From NCBI RefSeq assembly GCF_918797505.1, contig NC_092797.1:31757372-31821371 (forward strand): DNA of 64,000 nt, written 5' to 3'. The notes below the pieces were generated by a model, which was given only the letters and a program-made list of their open reading frames with translations, was not told the DNA's origin and made no database searches. Made by a program: the position numbers and the translations under genes. How positions within the stretch are numbered: the stretch's first letter is position 1; each line of letters opens with the position of its first letter. Positions 33,420-41,101 of this stretch are shown one piece after another. Origin of the DNA: Bemisia tabaci. Taxonomy: Eukaryota; Arthropoda; Insecta; Hemiptera; Aleyrodidae.

Positions 33420-34891
33420 TTATTGAGCTCTGCTTTTAGAAATTCCTTCTTCTTGAAGCATTTGCTTTCTCTATGGTTAGTTCCGGAACAAAATTTACAT
33501 CGATATGATCTGTTAGGAGAATTACTTCTGGATCTATCTCTAAAATTATCGTTCCTTTGCGATTGCGATCTGTTTCTGTCATTGTAAAAACTATGTCGCC
33601 CTCTGCCTCTACTATAGCTTCTACCATTGGCATTAATATAATTTCCTCTAAAGTTACCTCTGAAATTTCCTCTGAAATTTCCTCTGCCTCTATTTGAGTT
33701 TCCGCCTCTATTCCTGTAATTATTGACTTTGCTTTTGTTGTTTTGCAAATCCTTGGTTACGGTCAAAAGTTGTGACATCATCTCTTCTAACTTCTCAATT
33801 CTCAAATCAGAGGAGATGCTGTTCACACTATTCTCCGGTTGTTCACTAGAATTTCCGGAGAGAGTGATACTTTTCGTGATTATTACTAGATTATCTTTTA
33901 ATTCGTCTATAGTTTTGCTCTTGAGAGTGAAAAGAGGTTTTGAGATATGTGAAAATAGACCTTCGGTTACAAAATCCACTAATTGCTGTTCTGATGGTTT
34001 CGGTTTCAGTTTCTCAGAAAGATAAATTTTATTATAAATATATGCCTGAGGGGTTTCGTTTTGCTTCTGCTTCCTATTCAGAAAAATGTGCCAATCCATA
34101 CCTACTCCTCCACTGATGTTTTTAAATTCTGCTAAAAATTCCTTTTTCCACTCTACCCATGTCATACCGTTCAATTTCTTACCAGTGGTTTTGTACCACA
34201 GATCTGCGTTACCTGTTAATCCCATAACTGCAATTCCTACAGTGTAACCGTCATCCCATTTTCCAACTTTGGCCATGTTTTCAACTTTTTGTATGTAATC
34301 CTCGGGTTCCGAGGACCCGTTGTATTTTGGTAGTTCCCAATTGATGGGTTGCATACTAACGGTGGCCATTTTACTCGAATTTTGAGGTCTTAATCTAGTT
34401 GATTCCTTGAGTTTCTCACTCCTATCTTTCTCGAGTTTACTTAATTGTTTCCTAGCGTGTTCTATAGTAGCAAAATTGTACGGTAATTGATATAGACTTT
34501 TGAAGGCCTCAGTCAAAGCAGGAATGTTTAAAACATGGACATTTTTCAAAGTTCCATCATCATTATACACAAATGGAGTTGGTGCAGTTTCTTGGTTTTG
34601 CACTTGCGGAGAATCTTGACGCTGGGTTTTTTCTACCACTGCCTCTGCATCTGAATTATCTAATGTAACATCTACTGTTGAATCTTCTACTGAAATTTCA
34701 GAGTTAGTGTTTACATTAATGAAGTCTATCAGAACATTGCGTGGGATGTGTTTTACCAGATTACTAAACTCGGAATATGACCATTGAGACTTTCTATTTT
34801 CTGTAGGATAATTTGCCTTGACAAGGGGGATTAAATCAGCACATACTACTTTCCACTTTTTTCCGTTAATTATGATAAATATGCTTGCCAT
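33407..34891 (-). CDS. gag: Gag with CCHC zinc knuckle (494 aa)
   Basis: Structural capsid precursor. ATG at 34891. Residues about 180-300 carry the retrotransposon-gag capsid pattern (LTGNADLWYKTTG, TWVEWKKEFLAEF). Residues about 400-440 are rich in RG repeats (NRGRGNFRGNFRGNFRGN), likely RNA-binding. One zinc knuckle C-X2-C-X4-H-X4-C lies at 465-478 (CKFCSGTNHRESKC), followed by a lysine-rich tail. Many Drosophila errantivirus Gags lack this knuckle, so this lineage is distinct or retains an older arrangement. The start codon is 12 nt after the stop of the leader frame and in the same frame. The terminal codons overlap pol. Confidence 0.93.
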   Translation of the reverse strand: MASIFIIINGKKWKVVCADLIPLVKANYPTENRKSQWSYSEFSNLVKHIPRNVLIDFINVNTNSEISVEDSTVDVTLDNSDAEAVVEKTQRQDSPQVQNQETAPTPFVYNDDGTLKNVHVLNIPALTEAFKSLYQLPYNFATIEHARKQLSKLEKDRSEKLKESTRLRPQNSSKMATVSMQPINWELPKYNGSSEPEDYIQKVENMAKVGKWDDGYTVGIAVMGLTGNADLWYKTTGKKLNGMTWVEWKKEFLAEFKNISGGVGMDWHIFLNRKQKQNETPQAYIYNKIYLSEKLKPKPSEQQLVDFVTEGLFSHISKPLFTLKSKTIDELKDNLVIITKSITLSGNSSEQPENSVNSISSDLRIEKLEEMMSQLLTVTKDLQNNKSKVNNYRNRGGNSNRGRGNFRGNFRGNFRGNYINANGRSYSRGRGRHSFYNDRNRSQSQRNDNFRDRSRSNSPNRSYRCKFCSGTNHRESKCFKKKEFLKAELNKMEN

Positions 34892-34903
34892 TTGATAAAC
34901 TAA

Positions 34904-35209
34904 TTAGTCCAATTCCCATATGCAATTGTACCCTTCTAATTCTTTTAGAAGTGAATTATTGGGTGAATTTAGAACTGTCATTTCGCCGTAGATTTGCAAA
35001 TTTGTCGTTACTATCGTAGTATGATATTCAAAACAATTTTCCCACAATTTTACCGCCCAATAAATTGATACAATTTCTTTTTCGTATATGCTTAAATTTT
35101 GTTCATTCAGGGTGAAATTCCTATTTGCGGTTGCTATAATAACGTCATTATCTATGAGAAAAGCAAAAATTTCTGTGTTTGAAAAATCCGTTCTAATAAT
35201 TAATCCCAT
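34904..35209 (-). CDS. Leader frame (ORF0): degenerate RNase H-like domain, 101 aa
   Basis: A frame from ATG 35209 to TAA 34904-34906, between the primer binding site and gag. Its sequence aligns with this element's own Pol RNase H: RTDFS matches CDASK (D8 to D795); TLNEQNLSIYEKEIVSIYW matches the TEQNYGISERELLAVV region (E45 to E838); IVTTNLQI matches VVTDHSAL, where catalytic D863 is replaced by N70. The C-terminal part with the fourth acidic residue is missing. It is therefore probably inactive as a nuclease, and could be a nucleic-acid-binding or Gag-linked module, or remains of a recombination. It is in frame with gag and separated by one TAA, four codons before the gag ATG. Identity with pol is low, so it is not a recent copy of this element's own RNase H. 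Confidence 0.75.
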   Translation of the reverse strand: MGLIIRTDFSNTEIFAFLIDNDVIIATANRNFTLNEQNLSIYEKEIVSIYWAVKLWENCFEYHTTIVTTNLQIYGEMTVLNSPNNSLLKELEGYNCIWELD

Positions 35210-35299
35210 AGCGGTAAAACATTCGGTAATAATACATAAAGAATGAAGGAGAGGAAGAGAGAAAAAAAAGAATGGAAGGGGGGGGGGGTACTGGGAAAG
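35210..35299 (-). other. Retroviral leader between primer site and ORF0
   Basis: About 90 nt, pyrimidine-rich in sense orientation, including an 11-base C run (35278-35288). It may hold the packaging signal; nothing specific is recognisable. Confidence 0.4.
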
Positions 35300-35317
35300 A
35301 ACCTCAAGCCTCCACCA
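35300..35317 (-). other. tRNA primer binding site
   Basis: Directly after the 5' LTR on the sense strand: TGGTGGAGGCTTGAGGTT. It begins with TGG, complementary to the universal CCA end of tRNA. I could not assign the tRNA with confidence. Confidence 0.75.
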
Positions 35318-35750
35318 TGTTGTGATCCCCCCTTGGGGATGCGTGGGATGTGTGGGACAGACAACACGATTGACTATGAAACACTCATATTGATATTGAA
35401 GCAAGCATACCTACAACAAAATCTTCAGGATGAGCAGCGGCCCAAGGCTCCGACGCAGGGGGGGGGGGGGGGGGGGGGGGGCTCCAGCGCCGATGTCGCC
35501 AAGCCAAGGACTAAAGCGAATATTCGCCAAGTCACGTGGGGAGGTTTTAGCGAAACTCGCCAAACCAATGTTCTAGGCTGATAACGGAGCGTCAGCTATC
35601 AGCGCCAGAATCCTCTCTCCGTGAGGATGCCCTGGCCTTATATATGCGCTGCCGAAACGCGGCCGAGATGCGATGTGCCAACGAGTAAACACTCGTTGAC
35701 GTCATCGCCGTCAACCGGATTTCGACAGTGCTTTGTTCAAGGCCATGACA
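35318..35750 (-). repeat. 5' LTR (433 bp)
   Basis: The promoter-bearing LTR of the minus-strand element. Identical to the 3' LTR over all 409 bases outside the G tract, which is 24 long here (35458-35481) and 31 in the other. TG...CA ends. Confidence 0.95.
35638..35645 (-). promoter_or_regulatory. TATA box of the retroviral promoter
   Basis: Sense strand ATATATAAG in the 5' LTR, about 105 nt from the LTR start. Transcription would begin about 25-30 nt further, near 35608-35615. The same box is in the 3' LTR at 25144-25151. Confidence 0.6.
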
Positions 35751-35754
35751 GAAT
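35751..35754. other. Target-site duplication GAAT (right)
   Basis: Exact repeat of 24813-24816 on the other side of the retrovirus. Confidence 0.9.
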
Positions 35755-36449
35755 ATTCCTCAAACTTTCGCACCATTGATTCTCGCTCATACCAACGCGC
35801 TTAGATATGAGCGCATTCAAAAATAAGCCAAAATATAATGAGTATATTATTTTACCAACCATTCTTACACGGTGTAGTAAAAAAACTGCAAACGCAGCTG
35901 TCTTTTTTCTGGCTCAAAGCTCCTTTTAGAGGCAGTGAATCCTTATAGGAGTATGTTTTCATTGATTTTATTCATCATTACCAAATTCTAAATCCACATC
36001 AATCATTACCAATCATCAATAAATTGCCGCATCCAATGCTGCTCTCCTGGAATTAGTCTTACTTTGAAGACTTGATCTCATCCACGAAAATGTAACATCC
36101 CAATCCGGATAGTTGCTATACCTTTATTTCGAGCATATAATAAAAGTCCTCCTAAAGTCAATAATTTGTGTGGAGCGCTCAACAATATGCAACAACAAAT
36201 AGTTCTTCCTACAAGATCCCGGTCACAAAATTGTCCGCATTATTGTAGAACAGCACCTGCAAACAATTTGGTTTTTCTCGATTACTCGGAGGTTCACTAC
36301 TACGGAGGTTTCAATAGCGTTTTTGAAATAGGCAGTGTCGTTGCTGTAACTAAATGTTTTTCAGGGTTCATGTCAAAGTTGAAATGTGCCCTAATGTCAC
36401 CAGAGAAACGACGACACGTAAAAAAGCATCAGGGGTTATCACATTTAAT
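35755..36449. other. AT-rich noncoding flank
   Basis: No recognised gene. The open frame 36166-36477 (+) has no recognisable domain and runs into a dispersed repeat. Confidence 0.35.
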
Positions 36450-36600
36450 TGTGGCACTACCCCAATTTGTTGGATGATATAGACCAACTAATTTTGGTAG
36501 CACCGCAACATTTGGGTTAGTAACCTAATTTATTGGGGTACTACTAGAAGTTATTGGAAATGCCCGTATCGTCCAACAGTTGGAACTTAACTCCTACCTC
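36450..36600. repeat. Interspersed repeat (TTTTGGTAGCACCGCAA type)
   Basis: CTACCCCAATTTGTTGGATG, AATTTTGGTAGCACCGCAA, GGGTTAGTAACCTAATTTAT and TCGTCCAACA correspond to the repeats at 15340-15505 and 46620-46800. Confidence 0.55.
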
Positions 36601-36610
36601 TTTTTTCTGT

Positions 36611-36717
36611 GGTCACAACTAACCCGGTTGATGAAACTACCGGGTTAGTTGTGACCTCCACCGCGGTAGTTATCGTAACTACCGCACGGTAGCTGGCGCA
36701 TTTTTAACCAGGCGCCA
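36611..36717. other. Three consecutive perfect hairpins
   Basis: GGTCACAACTAACCCGG (36611-36627) pairs with CCGGGTTAGTTGTGACC; GCGGTAGTTA TCG TAACTACCGC (36663-36685) is a 10-bp stem with a 3-base loop; TGGCGC...GCGCCA closes a third at 36694-36717. Probably ends of foldback elements. Confidence 0.7.
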
Positions 36718-37869
36718 GTTGTGTCGACTACCCTATTTTTTTCCGTGCATGCATCATAGTCCTAAATATAGTGTTAAGAACGGGCCTGTTATGTATGTCA
36801 GTCCCTGATATTTGGACGTGTTTATGCTAAAAGGAACTATGTCATACGCAATCCCTATGTTCATAGGTCCTTTTAGCATAAATACGTCCATTTCTAAAAT
36901 ATGGCGCATGTATAGTGATGTGCATGAAAATGCAACGCTGCATACAGACATATTCGAGCCGCACAAACATCTCATTTGAAACTGTTTTGTCATTTCGCCC
37001 AGGACGGAAGCCCATGGAAATGTTGTAAAATTGAGGTGAACGCGCAGCACGGTTGTACACTCGGAATCCGGTGAAAAGAACATGAAAAGGCTTGCCTGAG
37101 CCTTCACTTGCAGTCAGTGTATGAATTTGTCGATGTTGAAAAAGTTCCGGGCACCTTTGGAGATTCAGCCCCAGATCGGGCACCTCGTATTACGAGTCGT
37201 TCGAGTTTCGCACAAAGAATAATGCAGCTGACTATCCGGGCTTTGAAACACAACCCGTGCCCCCTTTCCTTTTTCAACTCCCCGCGACTGGAAGCTCCAA
37301 GCAGTGGCGTGAGGATGAAAAAAAGAGAGAAGGTGAAACGTCTCTGCGACTTAATTGTTTTGCAAAACCACCCGTCATTTAGGATTCAGTGAAAAGTTCT
37401 GTATGCATACAAATGAACATAATTTCTTTTATCCAGCGGCGCGTGTAAATGCGTAACTGTATTATCCAATTTAAATTTTGATGCATTTTAATTAAACGAA
37501 ACACTGGGCTCCTGTAATGAGCGCGCATCGCCGAGACATCCAGTCTGCCTCGAGAAAGGTTACAAAAGAAACTTTTAAATAGTGTCCAAACAGCGATCTG
37601 AAGAATTTCGTTAGACGTTATTTTGACATCGCAATGGTGGCTTCTTTTGGGTGTAAATCCTGATCAGGATTATTGATCGAGGGGTGGAAATCAGAATATT
37701 GGTTTTTAAAGAAATTTTTCTGTTTTGGGTTGAAATGCAACTTTACAATTTTTACGTTCATAAAATCCTACATTGCCTAACCTTTAAAAATATGGCCACG
37801 GAACAACAAAATTTTACTACCGCCAAAAAAAAAATGCCATAGCACTTTATTACTACGAAACACACACAA
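36718..37869. other. Noncoding stretch
   Basis: Contains a short foldback at 36811-36893. Overlapping minus-strand frames at 36754-37107 and 36842-37183 have no recognisable content. Confidence 0.35.
36811..36893. repeat. Short foldback, unoccupied sister of the 51.6-52.0 kb site
   Basis: GGACGTGTTTATGCTAAAAG and GAACTATGTC are opposite TTCATAGGTCC and TTTTAGCATAAATACGTCC. The same element at 51597-52003 is interrupted by a hAT-type MITE, so this is the empty state. One end also occurs at 56078-56105. Confidence 0.75.
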
Positions 37870-38140
37870 TATGGAAAGAGAGCGAAGAAAAGTGTGTGCG
37901 GCAATGACGGCGCAGAGATACAACTATACGTACTCGATGGATAGCCATGTTGCGTTTGCAAAATTGAAGGCGCGATGGCGCGAGGCGTAAACTCTCTATG
38001 CTCTGCTCTACGCGCTGACAATGAGATGTCACCCATATTCGGAAGACAAATTTAAATACGTCTCTCCTATTTTCAGCTGTGTTGACTTTTCAGTTTTTTC
38101 GCTTTATTCAATTCGATTTCTGATTCTTTTTTTTAAAATG
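37870..38140 (+). repeat. Interspersed repeat related to 15650-16070
   Basis: AATGACGGCGCAGAGATACA, CGTACTCGATGGATAGCC, AAAATTGAAGGCGCGATGGC and CGCTGACAATGAGAT follow the 15.65-kb copy in the same orientation. Confidence 0.65.
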
Positions 38141-38339
38141 TTCTTCAACAACATTAACAGCACTATTGGCAGGCAACGCCGTAACACTGACCAAAATCAC
38201 TCGATTTTAGTAATTACTGCAATGTAAGCGATCCAATCATTCTTTTCAAGGAATAAACACTGACCCTGTTTTGTTCTTACTTCTACCTTCCAGTAATGAT
38301 GAAATAAGGCCCAGCACTAATGCTTACCGTCTCCTAAGT

Positions 38340-38596
38340 GGATTGCATTTTGCAAAAAGGGACCAGGAGCAATGCCATGTTACTAAGATTGCGCAACTTC
38401 ACCCTTTGCAATAAAACTACTGAAATCATGCAAAAACATGAAATTTATACGGTCATTTTTTCTTAAATTTACAGGTTTTAGCGAGTAGAAAAGAAAATGT
38501 TTATAGATGATCAGAGTTTTTCTTTCAAGACAAAAGAAATTGCACAGTCCTAGCAATATTGGAATCCTCTTGGTTCCTTTTTGCAAAATGGAATCC
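38340..38596. repeat. MITE with TGGATTGCATTTTGCAAAAAGG-type ends
   Basis: GATTGCATTTTGCAAAAAGG on the left opposes CCTTTTTGCAAAATGGAATC on the right; ATTGCGCAACTT opposes AATTGCACAGT-type sequence inside. A degenerate relative lies at 48781-49036. Confidence 0.65.
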
Positions 38597-39899
38597 AAGT
38601 ATCAATTAATTAGCTCATCGTTGCTGTGACATCCTTTTTTAATATTTCGTAGACTCGAGGGATAAATTGAAGCAATGTTGACAGAATATTGCTTTGCAAG
38701 GTAGAAAGGCTGATGAACAGAATTCGTCAGTATTTTTGAGACACAGAATTGTTTGTAGCTAACATGTTGAAAATTATTTAACCATCTTTGCTCGAGAGCA
38801 ATCCATATTATTTTCAATGTAATATGTGAATTACATGAAAAGTGTGTTCCATCGAAAATCAGAATTCTAAAGTTTCAACCCTCAAAAATCACCATTTTGA
38901 AGGGTTTTTCAATGAAAGGTCACATTCACAGATAATAAAGAGAATGCTATCCCTTTGTCCAGATTGACACTTCATACTGGCTCCAAAGGTGGATGGGCAT
39001 GGGGGCCATAAAATCGTAAATATATACGAATTGGTTATCGATCCGTCCCGCATGGTTTCGCGTGGCCGCAGCGCAGCATCCGACACCTGCAGTTCATCAT
39101 TTTTTTAAGCGTCATTTTATTTATACTGCGGTTTGAGGTTTCGCTACCGCCACACCCACTACCCCCCTCCCCTCCGCAAAGGCCGAGGGCCCTAAGTGTG
39201 TGACAGGTTCGATCTGTTTGCCGGCTCGTTAAAGTGGCAAATCAGTCTCCAAGTGAATAGAGATTCACACGGGATTAATAACCACGGTGCCAAATCGAAT
39301 AATTTAAAGTATATTTCCACCAATGTAAAGCCAAAATATTGATGTTCAAAGTAAACTATTGCTCATTTTCATGTTAATTATGATTATAATTTTCTTTTTT
39401 TTTTAAAAAAAAATGTAAGAAAAGAGAGGAAATGATCTCTTTACAATTATTTTTGAATGTTCTTGAATAAGTAAATGAAGAAATTCAAGGAAAATTCCAA
39501 GAAAAAATTTTAGTCAACTCAACCGGGAACAAAACTACTTATCAGATCGTGTTTACTTATTGCGCAGCCGAGGTAAAACATCGTATGAGACTTGAGACGT
39601 TGCCAAATATCATCCGATAAAAGACGAATTTTCAGGGAATCAAGCGCCTATTCCTTTAGCAGTTCTCCCCGCACAATCTTTTCCCCCAAAATTGATTTTA
39701 CAGCTTTTGAAAATATTGCGGAGGAATTTCGAGGACTAAGAAACAAAACCCTAAGTATGGCTGACAATTTTGGCGAAAATAAGTTAGCCCTTTTTACCGG
39801 ATTCTACAGTATTAACCTTTATTTGCCTAAGCTGGAACAAATTGACCCGAAACTTGCTAAAAACACGTAACCTGTGGGTTATATGGTGCCGCTACATAC
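38597..39899. other. AT-rich noncoding stretch
   Basis: No recognised gene. Near 39590-39615, GAGACTTGAGACGTTGCCAA followed by ATCATCCGATAAAAGACG resembles one end of family B without its partner. Confidence 0.35.
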
Positions 39900-40210
39900 A
39901 AGCTTTACAGGTCTATAAATATACCGTTTCAGAAAAGAATCAGACATCAACTCGAAATAAAATGGATAAAATTCGAGTATTAACACAGCCGCAGATAGGA
40001 GAGATGTACTCGAGACTCGTTTTTTAACTTTCCTCCCAAATCCGAGCGGTATGCTCATTGTCAGCGTAGAGCAAAGCATTGCGAGTTCACGTCTCGCGCC
40101 GTCGCGCCTTCAATTTTGCAGATACCACACGGACATCCATCGAGTACGAATAGTTGTATCTCTGCGCCGTCATCAACGCGCATCATTTCTTTCGCTCTAT
40201 TCCCATGTTG
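39900..40210 (-). repeat. Interspersed repeat related to 15650-16070, reversed
   Basis: Reverse complement of the 15.65-kb copy: GAGACTCGTTTTTTAACTTT, CCAAATCCGAGCGGTATGCT, CATTGTCAGCGT and TCCATCGAGTACGAATAGTT. Confidence 0.7.
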
Positions 40211-40301
40211 TGTTGTAAAATCGTCAGTTTGCATATGTATAAGTGCTATCGCTTCTCAGCCAATTATATCCTCAACTCCCCTGCTTTGATTAAATAGTTT
40301 A

Positions 40302-40522
40302 CACTGGAAAAATAAGTCTCTTGAGTCCAGAGTCCTAACAAATTTGTCACGGAAAAATACTCTCCATTCAATCGGATGTTTGCTCGAATTTAGACCAAGA
40401 CTTTTAATGTAAGCGGATTCCCTTTTGATTCAACCAAAAACCCGATTGAATCAAGAGTATTTCTTCTTGTCAAAATTTTCACAAGTTTGAACTCTGGATC
40501 CAAGAGACTTTTTTTTCCAGTG
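40302..40522. repeat. 221-bp TA-flanked MITE
   Basis: Starts CACTGGAAAAATAAGTCTCT and ends AGAGACTTTTTTTTCCAGTG, with TA on both sides (40300-40301, 40523-40524). Same family as 350-594. TA duplication suggests Tc1/mariner mobilisation. Confidence 0.8.
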
Positions 40523-40850
40523 TATCTGCGGAGTTGAAGCGCTGGGTGCAGAAAGAGTATTTCTTGGTTGCAGTGTCTCAAAATCTCCGCAGGCGCTACA
40601 TTCATTACAATCAAAGCAAATGTGTGTAATTTGTTGTAACTATTATTGAATATTCTTCATGATTTTATGGTGCTGAAAACGTAAAATTTCAGGAAACTCG
40701 CCTAATAGTCACCTCTTTGGAATAACAATTAACACTGGAGATTCTGAATCACCGAAACTGAGAAATACCTTTTCTACCCCCAACGCCTTAAATTTAGCAA
40801 CGTCCGACTGTTGATACGGTCTTTTCATTTTAGCACGACAGAGGGTATTC

Positions 40851-41101
40851 CCATGCTAAGGAAAAACGCCGTATGAGCCTTCGGAAGTTGCCAAATTTCC
40901 TTCGATAAAAACCGAATTTACAGGGAAAATTGTGAATATTTTCCCCCCAAATTTTTCAGATAATTTCGTACGCACTTCAATCTAAAATATCTGAAAATTT
41001 CAAAACAAAAACGTGCATAAATATCGTCAAAAATACATGTTTTATCAAGGGGAATTTGGCAACTCTCGAATGTTCATACGGCGTTCTTCCTTAGCACGGC
41101 G
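40851..41101. repeat. Family B MITE
   Basis: CATGCTAAGGAAAAACGCCG and TATGAGCCTTCGGAAGTTGC on the left oppose CAACTCTCGAATGTTCATAC and GGCGTTCTTCCTTAGCACG on the right. Interior AT-rich, noncoding. Confidence 0.8.

Larger units (their letters stand above)
24817..35750 (-). mobile_element. Complete errantivirus-like endogenous retrovirus (10.9 kb)
   Basis: Ty3/gypsy-type LTR element transcribed from the minus strand. Order along its sense strand: 5' LTR, primer binding site, leader frame with RNase H-like domain, gag, pol (protease twice, reverse transcriptase, RNase H, integrase), env, a basic accessory frame, a 1.7-kb noncoding tail, 3' LTR. The LTRs start and end TG...CA, differ only in the length of a G tract, and are bounded by a 4-bp GAAT duplication. 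Insertion is therefore recent. gag, env and both extra frames are open. pol is open to within the integrase, then changes frame once. Presence of env places it functionally with insect errantiviruses, but the CCHC knuckle in Gag, doubled protease and additional frames are unusual for the Drosophila members I know. Confidence 0.95.
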
